The notes: generated by a model from the sequence alone, not told the origin. A stretch of DNA of 64,000 nucleotides from Candidatus Peregrinibacteria bacterium (GCA_018658105.1 JABHVW010000001.1:1-64000); one strand, 5' to 3'. Shown: positions 52,792 to 60,731, counted from the first letter of the stretch. A program made the numbers and translations.

Positions 52792-53556
52792 ATGAAAATA
52801 ATCTGTTGGAATGTGAATGGGATCCGAGCGGTAATGAAAAAGGGATTTTTGGAATTTGCTGAGCGGGAGGATCCAGATATTTTGTGCCTGCAAGAGACGA
52901 AAATACATGAAAAGCAGCTGACTCAAGAAATGATGAATCTGCATGGCTATTACAGCACTTGGGCTTTTGCTGAGCGGGCGGGCTATAGTGGTGTTGTGGT
53001 TTATTCAAAAGTGAAGCCGAAGTCTGTGCAGGTTGAACTTGGAGGTGGTGTGCATGATGATGAGGGGCGGCTGGTTTTGGCTGAGTTTGAAGATTTTACT
53101 CTGGTGAATGTTTATATCCCCAATGGAGGGCGTGGAGATCATAGGATTGAATATAAGCTCAACTATTATGATGAGATGCTGGACCTGCTTGAGAAACGGC
53201 GAGCGGCCGGTGAGAATTTGGTGATTTGTGGGGACTTTAATACAGCGCATACAGAAATTGATTTGGCTAGGCCGCGAGCGAATGTAAATGTAACGGGCTT
53301 TTTACCTGTTGAACGAGCGTGGCTCGATAAATTTGTTGGAGCTGGTTATGTAGATACCTTTAGACATTTGAATCCTGAAACGACAGGTGCGTATTCATGG
53401 TGGAGTTATAGATCGGCTGCGAGGAAGCGAAATGTAGGCTGGCGGATTGACTACTTCTATGTGAATGAGGAATTTATGGATAAGGTGAAAAACTCAGAAA
53501 TTATGGCTGAAGTTGAAGGTAGTGACCACTGCCCTTTGGAGTTGAATCTTTTCTAG
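52792..53556 (+). CDS. xthA: Exodeoxyribonuclease III / AP endonuclease
   Basis: 254 residues: IICWNVNGIRAVMKKGF, the metal Glu in CLQETKIHEKQL, VYIPNGG, CGDFNTAHTEIDLARP, and C-terminal WRIDYFYVNEEF with GSDHCPLELNLF. Cuts abasic sites in base-excision repair. Start is ATG 52792 (MKIICWN), as in family members. Confidence 0.96.
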   Translation: MKIICWNVNGIRAVMKKGFLEFAEREDPDILCLQETKIHEKQLTQEMMNLHGYYSTWAFAERAGYSGVVVYSKVKPKSVQVELGGGVHDDEGRLVLAEFEDFTLVNVYIPNGGRGDHRIEYKLNYYDEMLDLLEKRRAAGENLVICGDFNTAHTEIDLARPRANVNVTGFLPVERAWLDKFVGAGYVDTFRHLNPETTGAYSWWSYRSAARKRNVGWRIDYFYVNEEFMDKVKNSEIMAEVEGSDHCPLELNLF

Positions 53557-53594
53557 AAACTGCTGAACTTGCTGAGAGCATATCTGTCAGCTCA

Positions 53595-53623
53595 TTGCGT
53601 TTTTGACGCTTTTATGTTATAAT
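53595..53623 (+). promoter_or_regulatory. Extended -10 promoter of the 211-residue gene
   Basis: TTGCGT (53595-53600), 17-bp spacer, TGT-TATAAT (53615-53623). Leader about 18 nt. Confidence 0.82.
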
Positions 53624-53647
53624 ATATAGATATTAAGCATAAATTAT

Positions 53648-54283
53648 ATGGTGGATACTAATCATCACTTAAATTTCGCGGGAGATCAGGAACCTGAACA
53701 TGGCGGTATGGAAATGAGTGAACAGCTCCAATCCCCATCAGAATCAGAAGGAATAGAAGAACTTGAAATTCCTAAAATTGAAGTCCCACCAGTAAAAGGC
53801 ATTGTTGGACCTGAAAATGTCCATAATTCACCACTTTTTTTGCATCTCAATGAAGATCTAAAAAATATTCATACAATTCTTAAAGGAGATCCAACCCCTG
53901 TTAGGTCTGAAGAAATATGTGCATGTATTGCCGTAATGCTTGCTAAACCCCTTATTGGGAATACATCTAGGACTAGACCTGAATTAGCTACTGATCCTGA
54001 AAAAGATTTGCTTTTTGTTTTGCGTGGGATCGCGGCGATATATGCTTATCCGGAAGAGGAAATGGTTAGACATTTTATGGCTGCAAAAGAACAAGCGGCG
54101 GAAGCAAAAAAATTGGCGGAAGCAAATGTTAATATTATGATACGATTTAAAAATAATTCAGATGCAAAAGATTTTGAACGAAAAAAACAAAAGTCAGAAG
54201 GAATAAAACTGGAAGATGCTATTAGGGAGAGAATGGAAGGAGAAAGGGAAATTGCGGATGATCAAGATCAATTGGCTGCGTAG
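53648..54283 (+). CDS. Acidic soluble protein of unknown function
   Basis: 211 residues. Residues 1-60 are disordered (EMSEQLQSPSESEGIEELEIP), 60-150 a helical domain (HLNEDLKNIHTILKGDP ... LLFVLRGIAAIYAYPEEEM), and the C-terminal 60 are a charged coiled coil. No family recognised. Strong extended -10 promoter. Overlaps the convergent lipoprotein gene by 16 bp. Confidence 0.65.
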   Translation: MVDTNHHLNFAGDQEPEHGGMEMSEQLQSPSESEGIEELEIPKIEVPPVKGIVGPENVHNSPLFLHLNEDLKNIHTILKGDPTPVRSEEICACIAVMLAKPLIGNTSRTRPELATDPEKDLLFVLRGIAAIYAYPEEEMVRHFMAAKEQAAEAKKLAEANVNIMIRFKNNSDAKDFERKKQKSEGIKLEDAIRERMEGEREIADDQDQLAA

Positions 54284-54582
54284 CAGACACCGTCGTTTAA
54301 TTCAGTTTGCGTACACTCTCCGTCGTCAAAAGCGCAGAAGGTTTGTTCAGCATTATATGACATACTGAGTTCAATTCTGGCTGTTCCGCCTAGCTCTTCG
54401 CAGCGTGTTTCTGCACTTAGCTGCTCTGGCGTTAGCTCTGGACCTGTTGGTCTGCCTAAGTCTTCGATTGAGGCTGGAGGTAAAACTTCTTCGATTTCTG
54501 ATGGTACTGGATCTGTTGGGCTACAAGCTGCGACAAAAACCATTAATAAAATTGTGAGGACAAGTACAAAGCGTGTTTTCAT
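54268..54582 (-). CDS. Small lipoprotein with a DUF333-like domain
   Basis: Lipobox FVAAC with Cys20. The C-terminal ~45 residues (RCEELGGTARIELSMS, FCAFDDGECTQTEL, GVCYAAN) match the DUF333 pattern of paired Cys around CxFxDGxxC. It starts with an ATGA overlap on folA, third in thyA-folA-lipoprotein. Function unknown. Confidence 0.75.
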   Translation of the reverse strand: MKTRFVLVLTILLMVFVAACSPTDPVPSEIEEVLPPASIEDLGRPTGPELTPEQLSAETRCEELGGTARIELSMSYNAEQTFCAFDDGECTQTELNDGVCYAAN

Positions 54583-55073
54583 GATGACTCTTTTACATAA
54601 TAAAGAAAACGAAAATTTAAATCTTTTTCAGTTTGCCATTCGGCTGTATTTTTCACTACAAAATCATTTGGAATTTCTGGGAAAAATGTATCTGCTTCAA
54701 ATTCTTTGTCGATTTCGGTGATTATAAGTTCATTGCAAGATTCATGTTGAATTGCCTCTTTATAGATTGTACCGCCGCCGATTATGAAGGCTTTACTCTC
54801 AGCCATGTTGAGCGCTTGATCGAGTGAATGCGCGAGCAAAACACCTTCTGGCACCTGATATTCCTCATTACGAGTGATTACAATGTTTTGGCGATCTTTA
54901 AATGGGCGGAACTTTTCTGGAATAGATTCCCAAGTTTTGCGACCCATGATTACTGTGCCACCTGTGGTTTCTTTTACGAAATGCTTCATGTCTGCAGAAA
55001 GATGCCAAGGCATTTGATTGTCTTTACCGATTGCTCGGTTTTTCGCCATTGCTGAGATTATTGAGAAAGTCAT
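54579..55073 (-). CDS. folA: Dihydrofolate reductase
   Basis: Regenerates THF from DHF made by ThyA. It shows [53 protein letters not shown] and the C-terminal strands. 164 residues, normal. Overlaps thyA by 4 bp (ATGA). Confidence 0.96.
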   Translation of the reverse strand: MTFSIISAMAKNRAIGKDNQMPWHLSADMKHFVKETTGGTVIMGRKTWESIPEKFRPFKDRQNIVITRNEEYQVPEGVLLAHSLDQALNMAESKAFIIGGGTIYKEAIQHESCNELIITEIDKEFEADTFFPEIPNDFVVKNTAEWQTEKDLNFRFLYYVKESS

Positions 55074-55858
55074 ACTGCGACTTTAAATTTAATGAATTTG
55101 TCGTGTTCGTAATCTGTTAATTCGAAATCTTCGAAAGTGATTTGGTCGATTGGTTTTTTTGCAATCGTCACTTTTGGTAGTGACTTTGGTGTTCTTGTAA
55201 GTTGTTTTTTCAGACCTTCAACATGGTTAGTGTAAATGTGTGCATCCCCCATTGTGTGGGTGAAAATCCCTGCTTCTAAATCGCATTCTTGTGCGACCAT
55301 CATCATAAGTGCCGCATAGCTTGCGATGTTAAAAGGCACTCCTAGAGCTACGTCTGCGCTACGTTGGTAGAGCTGGCAATCTAGGCGACCGTTCACAACA
55401 TAAAACTGAAAGAACATGTGGCAAGGTGGCAGAGCCATTTGATCGAGTTCACCTACATTCCAGGCGTTTACGATTATTCGGCGAGAATCTGGATTTGTTT
55501 TGATCATTTCGATTGCCTTTGAAATTTGGTCAATTTCCCTTCCGTTTACTGCATTCCATCGGCGCCATTGTTTACCGTAAACTGGGCCGAGTTCACCATT
55601 TTCATCTGCCCATGCATCCCAGATTGGTGTGTTTTGAGTGAGGCCATCGTTTATATTAGTGCTACCTTTTAAGAACCACAAAAGCTCGTGGATTACAGCG
55701 TTGAAAAGAGTCTTCTTTGTTGTTACGAGTGGGAATCCGTCACGAAGGTCGTATTTTCTTTGAACCCCGAAAATCGAGATTGTACCCGTGCCCGTGCGAT
55801 CTTCTTTGAGTTCACCGTTTGCTAGGATTTCTTCGACAAGTGATAAATATTGTTTCAT
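55070..55858 (-). CDS. thyA: Thymidylate synthase
   Basis: Methylates dUMP to dTMP using methylene-THF. The catalytic Cys is in [30 protein letters not shown] binds dUMP, and [14 protein letters not shown] follows. 262 residues, normal. TAAACT (55871-55866, minus) ends 7 nt before the ATG, predicting a leaderless thyA-folA mRNA. Works with dut, tmk and folD at the left side of the window. Confidence 0.97.
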   Translation of the reverse strand: MKQYLSLVEEILANGELKEDRTGTGTISIFGVQRKYDLRDGFPLVTTKKTLFNAVIHELLWFLKGSTNINDGLTQNTPIWDAWADENGELGPVYGKQWRRWNAVNGREIDQISKAIEMIKTNPDSRRIIVNAWNVGELDQMALPPCHMFFQFYVVNGRLDCQLYQRSADVALGVPFNIASYAALMMMVAQECDLEAGIFTHTMGDAHIYTNHVEGLKKQLTRTPKSLPKVTIAKKPIDQITFEDFELTDYEHDKFIKFKVAV

Positions 55859-55898
55859 TGCTGAGAGTTTAATAGAAAAGCTGCTTTATTGCGAGGGA

Positions 55899-55927
55899 TT
55901 GTCTTTTTTTGCATGGTATGGTAAAAT
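55899..55927 (+). promoter_or_regulatory. Promoter of the toxin-antitoxin pair
   Basis: TTGTCT (55899-55904), 17-bp spacer, TGG-TAAAAT (55919-55927), followed by the A/T-rich palindromic stretch aataaattaataatttatt before the ATG, a plausible autoregulatory site. Confidence 0.7.
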
Positions 55928-55948
55928 TTAATAAATTAATAATTTATT

Positions 55949-56200
55949 ATGAAAGTGGTAAAAGTTACAACTAGTGGTCAGATTTCTATTCCAAAGGTTA
56001 TCCGTATGAAGGTAAATGCAGATTGCTTCACCTGCGAGCTAACTCCTGAAGGAATTTTGTTTAGACCTGTTGATAGCCCAATTTTTAAAGCACAGAAAGA
56101 CAAGAAATATGACATGAAGGATCTATTGAATTTCAAGGTTAAGAGTAAGAATAAGGAGCAGATTGCTCATAAAATTGACTCTATTATTTATACAATTTAA
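55949..56200 (+). CDS. AbrB/VapB-type antitoxin
   Basis: 83 residues. The N-terminal VVKVTTSGQISIPKVIRMKV is the SpoVT/AbrB DNA-binding fold, and the C-terminal helix with KSKNKEQIAHKIDSIIYTI would wrap the toxin. Directly abuts the PIN gene (stop TAA then ATG, no gap). Likely represses its own promoter together with the toxin. Confidence 0.85.
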   Translation: MKVVKVTTSGQISIPKVIRMKVNADCFTCELTPEGILFRPVDSPIFKAQKDKKYDMKDLLNFKVKSKNKEQIAHKIDSIIYTI

Positions 56201-56578
56201 ATGCACTTATTAGATGCCAATGTGATTATTGCCATTTTTAGAGAATGGGAGAATGACCATAAAGAAGCTGCTAACTTTGCAAGCTCACTTACTGAATTTG
56301 CCATTTCTGACTATGTGCTTGGAGAGATTTTGACTGTTATGAAAATTAAAGATGGCTTACAAGAAGCTAAGGCTGCGTTAGACTATTTAATTAATAACAA
56401 AAAAGTTCATTTAGCCCGTTTGACTCAAGATGAACTCGCACGCACCATTGCTTTTTTTCATGACAGTAAAACTGATATCTCATTCGTCGACGCGAGTTTG
56501 ATAGTTATGGCAAAAGGCCGAGATATGAAATTGGCAACCTTAGATAAAAATCTTGTTAAGGCTGGAGCGGAGTATTAG
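56201..56578 (+). CDS. PIN-domain toxin (VapC-like)
   Basis: 125 residues with the four PIN acidic residues: Asp5 (LLDANV), Glu42 (LGEIL), Asp97 (FVDASL) and Asp115 (TLDKNL). An RNase probably acting on tRNA or rRNA, held by the upstream antitoxin. It ends 6 bp before the convergent protease gene. Confidence 0.88.
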   Translation: MHLLDANVIIAIFREWENDHKEAANFASSLTEFAISDYVLGEILTVMKIKDGLQEAKAALDYLINNKKVHLARLTQDELARTIAFFHDSKTDISFVDASLIVMAKGRDMKLATLDKNLVKAGAEY

Positions 56579-56584
56579 TGCTAG

Positions 56585-57862
56585 CTATTCAAGCCATTTG
56601 TTTGCTGTTGCTTTTTGAGCTTGTTGGAAATTTTTCTCGGAATTACTAGTGAAGCCATATTTTGAACGAGCTTCAGTAAAATCTATTCCAAGAGCTTCAT
56701 TTATTAAATCGAGTGTGGAAATTTGCTGCCCATCAGCTTCTTTGAGTACTTGAATTGTTTCAAGAAATACATTGTAACCGTTATCTTTTACATACTCATC
56801 CCAAAAACATGCACCCGTATGATATTGCTCCGTTTGCAACCTGCCTCCTTTGTTTAGTACTGCAAATTCTACCTTTTCATTATCTCTGTAAATGTAGCCA
56901 TCAGCTTTGCAAATTAGAATGGGGTGCTTAACGACAACCGAATAATATGTGGCTAAGCCTTCATTAAATACACTTGAAAGTGGTGTGCCGCGCATTGCTG
57001 CGTGTACGAGTTCGTGTGAAAGTAAAGAGTTATCACAAAAATTAGTTGAGGCTGTTTTGCTGGAATTATCTCTACTGAGCATGCGCTCTGGGCCAAGTAA
57101 TTTCATGCCATTATCTCCTACTGCCCCACCTGAACTATTGTCGCTAGGCAAAATGCGAACTGGGAAAAATGGAATCTCTTCATCAATCTGCAAATAATCC
57201 ATCATGTCTGTGTAGCAATATTCAAATTGACTACTCATGAACTCCATATAACTTTGGGAATATTCTGGACCGATCACGATGAAGTGTTCGCTTTGTAATT
57301 GAATTTCGCCTTGGACTGGTTCGTAAAGCGAATAGATATAACATGTGTCGTGATCATCTTTTGAAGACATACAGTCGTCGTAGAGATCTTTTGGAGAATT
57401 TAACCACTCAGAAAGGGCAGTTAATTCGGCAGTGAATGATTCACCATTTATTTCTTTTAGCTTGATTTTGTAAGCATAGTCTTCATTCCAGTTTTTGCTT
57501 GAGTCGCCAAGCGTTAGCTTGTGAGTTTTTGGTGAGTCCTCCACATTTATAGGAAAAGTTGTGCCATTATCATCTGTAATATAATGAAGCATCTCGATGT
57601 TAAGAGTATCGGATTCTTGGCTGAGCGAAACTACTTCAATGCTAATGTTATTTGAGAGCGTGAGCGTGTCTCCTTCTGTCAGAGTGGCTGTGTGGGTTTT
57701 GTCTGTGACTGGATTCGGGAATTCTTTTGTTGGGATTGTTTCGATTGTTTCAGCTACCTTGGTCTGCAGATTTTCCTCTGCTACATTGCTTTGACTCCCA
57801 AGCATGAAAAAGAATACTGCTGTGAGCCCTAATGCCGTAATTAAAAGTATCGTTTGGCGCAT
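56585..57862 (-). CDS. Membrane-anchored gluzincin metalloprotease
   Basis: 425 residues. N-terminal signal/anchor (residues 3-22), then an outside part. The zinc motif is HELVH (His283, Glu284, His287) with Glu301 in NEGLATYYS, the spacing of peptidase MA-like gluzincins. Cys pairs (CMSS, CYIY, FCDN, ICKA) suggest disulfides. Start is ATG 57862 (MRQTILLITALG): TGC-TATACT (57877-57869, minus) ends 6 nt before it, so earlier in-frame ATGs are upstream of the promoter. Substrate unknown. Confidence 0.88.
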   Translation of the reverse strand: MRQTILLITALGLTAVFFFMLGSQSNVAEENLQTKVAETIETIPTKEFPNPVTDKTHTATLTEGDTLTLSNNISIEVVSLSQESDTLNIEMLHYITDDNGTTFPINVEDSPKTHKLTLGDSSKNWNEDYAYKIKLKEINGESFTAELTALSEWLNSPKDLYDDCMSSKDDHDTCYIYSLYEPVQGEIQLQSEHFIVIGPEYSQSYMEFMSSQFEYCYTDMMDYLQIDEEIPFFPVRILPSDNSSGGAVGDNGMKLLGPERMLSRDNSSKTASTNFCDNSLLSHELVHAAMRGTPLSSVFNEGLATYYSVVVKHPILICKADGYIYRDNEKVEFAVLNKGGRLQTEQYHTGACFWDEYVKDNGYNVFLETIQVLKEADGQQISTLDLINEALGIDFTEARSKYGFTSNSEKNFQQAQKATANKWLE

Positions 57863-57895
57863 GGAAATAGTATAGCAGGGATTAAAACTGAAGTA

Positions 57896-57926
57896 GAAGC
57901 TTTGTAGACGAAATGGCTTGTTTTTG
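57896..57926 (+). repeat. 31-bp direct repeat, copy 1
   Basis: gaagctttgtagacgaaatg + gcttgtttttg, identical to 60182-60212, 2.3 kb away. It is followed by TGCTGTAATG, and farther by TAAGGGGAAT. Confidence 0.9.
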
Positions 57927-57962
57927 CTGTAATGTTTTAAGGGGAATAAGTGTGGACTGGAT

Positions 57963-58424
57963 TTAACCAATATGAACTAACACTGCAATAAAATCTGATA
58001 CAGATTTTGCTATGATGAAAGTGAAATTTGAAAGTACAGATAGTAAAAGCCATCCAAGAAATAGACTCAGAAAATAATGCATCTTAAGATTTGTACTTTT
58101 CTTTTTTGCTGGAATGGAAGTGAAAATTAATTTACTGAATTGTGTGTTTTTCTTGCTTGAGAAGTACAGTGCCTGAAGTGGTTCAAATATCAAAATTAAT
58201 ACATATAACCCTAGTATGAACAGATTGGAAAGATTCCTTAGGTGAATCCATATTTCTGTGAGAAATTCATCAGATGTGTATGGAATCCATTCCATCTCAA
58301 TAGCAAAAAGGAAAATAAAGGTGCTAAAAAGAATGGTCTTGATTAGAGGCCATAATAAGAATTTGTTGATTGGTCTTTGAAGATTGATCATGAAAGGTGG
58401 ATTAGTCAGAATGAATTGTATCAT
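57963..58424 (-). CDS. Small integral membrane protein of unknown function
   Basis: 153 residues with about three transmembrane segments (residues ~25-45, 62-85, 122-145) and a Lys-rich cytosolic loop. No family recognised. A second in-frame ATG at 58391 (MINLQRPINKF) is an alternative start. Accessory region between the protease and other orphan genes. Confidence 0.6.
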   Translation of the reverse strand: MIQFILTNPPFMINLQRPINKFLLWPLIKTILFSTFIFLFAIEMEWIPYTSDEFLTEIWIHLRNLSNLFILGLYVLILIFEPLQALYFSSKKNTQFSKLIFTSIPAKKKSTNLKMHYFLSLFLGWLLLSVLSNFTFIIAKSVSDFIAVLVHIG

Positions 58425-58622
58425 ATGGTTCTCTTTACTTTTTCGGTAATTTTCAAGTACGCTTGCTATTTTACTCGTTTCGTTTGAGCTTCTGGCAATA
58501 GTAGCTGCAGACCTTCATATTGAGCTTTTTACAGATAGGTTTGAACCTTAAGTAAATTTGGAGTTTTGACTAATTTAATCAGCTAATTCATGATTTTAAC
58601 TTATTTATTTTAATTATAATTT

Positions 58623-59354
58623 ATGTCAAAAATAAAAAGACCGATTGGTCCTGATACTCAACAGCCTACTGTGACATTGGGGGGTCCGGATGAAAAGCTA
58701 GCATTTGAACTTTTTAGAAATATGGAGTTTTTAACTCCTGAAAAGGATGAGGCTCCAAGGACTAAAGGTATGCGGACAAATGATGCATATGCACAAGTTG
58801 CTGCTGTTAATAATTGTGTAATTTTGGAGCTTGGATCAATGCCTGGTTCTGAACTGGATAAGGATTGGGGCGTGTTGAAATTACATTTGGATACGGAAAG
58901 TAATGAACTCACTTTGTATGCCGGAATGAATGGAAAGGAGATAAATGTTTTCAAATTCAAATTATTTTCGGGAGAAATTGATTTCGTTCCATATTCAGCT
59001 TTTAAACAATTTACTGATAGTTATTTTAGTGAAATGCTTGGATACATCAATTTGATTCTTAAGTGGCTTGAACAGGACATTCAAAAAAGTGAAGGTAAAG
59101 ATGCTCCTGATGGAAAATTTGGCATGGGATTTGATGTTGCTGCGAGAGCATTAGATAAACTAAATACTCGTGGAGACCTTTTGAATTCCATTATTGAAGA
59201 ATATGGTATTCAAGATGGAATGAATGTGGCGGCTCGCAATGAGTTTACTGGATATAAAGCTAATGTAGAGAGTTTTACAAATAGATTTGGTGAACATGTA
59301 AGAGGTGTTTTGGGCTCCATAGTTAGGGGCCATGCTTTAGAGCAGGAAGAGTGA
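58623..59354 (+). CDS. Soluble protein of unknown function
   Basis: 243 residues, mixed alpha/beta; segments CVILELGSMPGSELDKDWGV, ELTLYAGMNGKEINVFKFKLF and a C-terminal helical half. No signal, no motif recognised. A TATAAT at 58615-58620 lies only 2 nt before the ATG, too close to serve it, so the true promoter is farther upstream or the true start is later (next in-frame ATG at 58719). Confidence 0.6.
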   Translation: MSKIKRPIGPDTQQPTVTLGGPDEKLAFELFRNMEFLTPEKDEAPRTKGMRTNDAYAQVAAVNNCVILELGSMPGSELDKDWGVLKLHLDTESNELTLYAGMNGKEINVFKFKLFSGEIDFVPYSAFKQFTDSYFSEMLGYINLILKWLEQDIQKSEGKDAPDGKFGMGFDVAARALDKLNTRGDLLNSIIEEYGIQDGMNVAARNEFTGYKANVESFTNRFGEHVRGVLGSIVRGHALEQEE

Positions 59355-59365
59355 GTTTATTAAAA

Positions 59366-59386
59366 GCTTAATTTTTGCTGAAATGT
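59366..59386 (+). repeat. Dispersed 21-bp repeat, copy B
   Basis: gcttaatttttgctgaaatg+t, 20 of 21 identical to 60418-60438 and related to 57916-57937. Confidence 0.7.
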
Positions 59387-59425
59387 ATTTCTACATTATA
59401 TTATAGGCATCATAACCCCAAATAT

Positions 59426-60193
59426 ATGAAAAAGACATTATCTCTAAGTATTATTCTTAGCATGCTTTTGGTGCCTACAATTGCCTTTGCCTCATTTTGC
59501 GAAGATGGCACTGTTGAAGAACGCATAAGCTGCCTTTCAGGTGGCACAAGATCTGCAATTAATTTATTGAGAAGTGAAATTAGCAGTTTGAGTGATCGTA
59601 TTAGTATTTTGGAAGGGGGTGAAATAATCGAACCAGATGAGAATTTATTATTTGAATTTTCTGAGTATTCTCCGGAGTCTATTGATCTATCTAGCATGGA
59701 TTATGGTGCGAGATTAGCCGACTTTAGAATTACAGCTCCATCTAATTCTTCGGCAAAAATTCACCAAGTAGTTCTAGAAGTTGCTTCTGACCCAGGTGAT
59801 GTGGGTATGGAGAGTTTTGGAAGATGTGATGGTGCTTATTTTAATTATGTAGTAGATGTTTCACTCCCCTATAGTGACGGATATCTTAGCTTATATGAAA
59901 TACCAAATCTTACAAACGAAGAAGCCTCATGTTCTTATGACGAAAGCGGGAGAATTACATACTTAGTTCTTGATTTCGATGATCTATTTTTAGCTAAAGG
60001 TGAGTCTATCCGCTTCCCGGTTACTGTTGATTCATTTTCTGAATTACCAGAGCCAGGAGCAACATTGCAAATTGGTCATACTAATTCTTCTGTTTCTGTT
60101 CAAACCTTATGGTCTGATAAAACAGGAAATGTTTATGGTCATGATAATATTGATGGGCTGCCGTTATGGGGTGCATTACATGAAGCTTTGTAG
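59426..60193 (+). CDS. Secreted protein of unknown function
   Basis: 255 residues. Cleavable signal peptide (residues 1-20, VPTIAFA then SFCEDG). A short coiled coil (residues ~40-58, LLRSEISSLSDRISILEG) precedes a beta-rich domain (ADFRITAPSNSSAKIHQVVLEVASD; RFPVTVDSFSELPEPGATLQIG). It resembles secreted CPR proteins with an immunoglobulin-like domain by general look only. Start is ATG 59426, as the signal peptide begins there. Its stop TAG lies inside the 31-bp repeat. Confidence 0.7.
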   Translation: MKKTLSLSIILSMLLVPTIAFASFCEDGTVEERISCLSGGTRSAINLLRSEISSLSDRISILEGGEIIEPDENLLFEFSEYSPESIDLSSMDYGARLADFRITAPSNSSAKIHQVVLEVASDPGDVGMESFGRCDGAYFNYVVDVSLPYSDGYLSLYEIPNLTNEEASCSYDESGRITYLVLDFDDLFLAKGESIRFPVTVDSFSELPEPGATLQIGHTNSSVSVQTLWSDKTGNVYGHDNIDGLPLWGALHEAL

Positions 60194-60212
60194 ACGAAAT
60201 GGCTTGTTTTTG
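60182..60212 (+). repeat. 31-bp direct repeat, copy 2
   Basis: Identical to 57896-57926. It spans the stop codon of the secreted-protein gene and is followed by TGG-TATAAT (60211-60219), an extended -10 pointing at the tRNA-like region. Confidence 0.9.
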
Positions 60213-60227
60213 GTATAATTAGGTTGT

Positions 60228-60253
60228 TCTCGACTCTAATTGCGCATTGCTGC
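60228..60253 (-). repeat. Degenerate partial copy of the tRNA-like gene
   Basis: TCTCGACTCTAAT (60228-60240), TGCG (60241-60244) and ATTGCTGC (60246-60253) match 60335-60347, 60350-60353 and 60359-60366 in order, with two small deletions. It corresponds to the 5' half of the tRNA-like RNA without its acceptor. Confidence 0.7.
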
Positions 60254-60257
60254 AAAC

Positions 60258-60281
60258 AAAAGAGCCCGTATGGGCTCTTTT
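60258..60281. terminator. Bidirectional terminator between secreted-protein gene and tRNA-like gene
   Basis: Perfect 10-bp stem AAAAGAGCCC - GTAT - GGGCTCTTTT, usable on both strands. Confidence 0.85.
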
Positions 60282-60297
60282 GAGTTCCTGATCAAGG

Positions 60298-60370
60298 TGG
60301 TGGAGGCAAGGGGAATCGAACCCCTATCATCAGATCTCGACTCTAATGATGCGGACCAATTGCTGCCCCC
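60298..60370 (-). ncRNA. tRNA-like RNA with encoded CCA and aberrant D and anticodon arms
   Basis: A 73-nt RNA. Acceptor GGGGGCA/TGCCTCC (one G-U), T-arm AGGGG-TTCGATT-CCCCT and 3' ACCA are normal. There is no D stem (GCAATTGGTCCGC only) and no U8. The central arm is a 9-bp stem ATCATTAGA/TCTGATGAT with 7-nt loop GTCGAGA; read as an anticodon loop this would be CGA (Ser UCG), but the long variable arm of tRNA-Ser is absent. The shape recalls a tmRNA tRNA-like domain without the mRNA part. TGT-TACAGT (60388-60380, minus) just upstream suggests it is transcribed. It may be a functional odd tRNA or a decaying one. Confidence 0.55.
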
Positions 60371-60379
60371 ACTGATTGA

Positions 60380-60388
60380 ACTGTAACA
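60380..60388 (-). promoter_or_regulatory. Extended -10 of the tRNA-like gene
   Basis: Minus strand TGT-TACAGT ends 9 nt before the acceptor 5' end, so transcription would start 2-3 nt upstream of it. Confidence 0.5.
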
Positions 60389-60417
60389 AAGTGACCTTTA
60401 TATAATGCTGAATAAAG

Positions 60418-60451
60418 GCTTAATTATTGCTGAAATGTTTGTAAGGGGAAT
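60418..60451 (+). repeat. Dispersed repeat copy C
   Basis: gcttaattattgctgaaatg+t (60418-60438), then TTGTAAGGGGAAT. It is related to 57916-57947 (gcttgtttttgctgtaatgt then TAAGGGGAAT) and 59366-59386. The rest of 60452-60577 is a GC-rich stretch with no gene I can support. Confidence 0.65.
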
Positions 60452-60577
60452 ATCAAATTTACTTTGTAAATTTTCATACTGGCGGCGTCGCTCAGTCATG
60501 CCCGTACGAGCACGGTCGCGACTTTCGCTCCTACCCAGCATCGTACCCTACGGGTTCTCTTCCCCATCGTTTACAAC

Positions 60578-60619
60578 AAAAGAAGTTTGCCCACCACTTT
60601 GTGGTGATCAAACTTCTTT
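60578..60619 (-). terminator. tRNA-Gly terminator
   Basis: AAAGAAGTTTG (60579-60589) pairs with CAAACTTCTTT (60609-60619), with an inner CCAC-TTT-GTGG. On the minus strand it starts right after the tRNA CCA and ends in TTTTGTTG. Confidence 0.88.
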
Positions 60620-60692
60620 GGAGCAAGTAAGGGGAATCGAACCCCTCTCTCCGCCTTGGCAAGGCGGCATAATACCACTATACGATACCTGC
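60619..60692 (-). tRNA. tRNA-Gly (GCC)
   Basis: 74 nt with encoded CCA. Acceptor GCAGGTA/TACTTGC, D-arm TCGTATAGTGGTATTATG, anticodon loop TTGCCAA, T-arm AGGGGTTCGATTCCCCT. It closely resembles standard bacterial tRNA-Gly-GCC. A promoter and terminator flank it as a single-gene unit. Confidence 0.97.
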
Positions 60693-60703
60693 AGTGCCAA
60701 GAC

Positions 60704-60731
60704 ACTGTATCAAAAGTTTGAAATTCTGCAA
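60704..60731 (-). promoter_or_regulatory. tRNA-Gly promoter
   Basis: Minus strand TTGCAG (60731-60726), 16-bp spacer, TACAGT (60709-60704), with a predicted start near 60697, 5 nt before the mature end. Confidence 0.7.

Noticed and set aside
57863-57970. 36-residue N-terminal extension of the zinc protease
   Set aside because: It would precede the signal peptide, and the TGC-TATACT promoter lies within it.
58615-58620. TATAAT just before the 58623 gene as its leaderless promoter
   Set aside because: Only 2 nt separate it from the ATG, so transcription would start inside the gene.
60298-60370. Complete tmRNA
   Set aside because: Only 73 nt and both acceptor halves are adjacent; no tag reading frame or pseudoknots.
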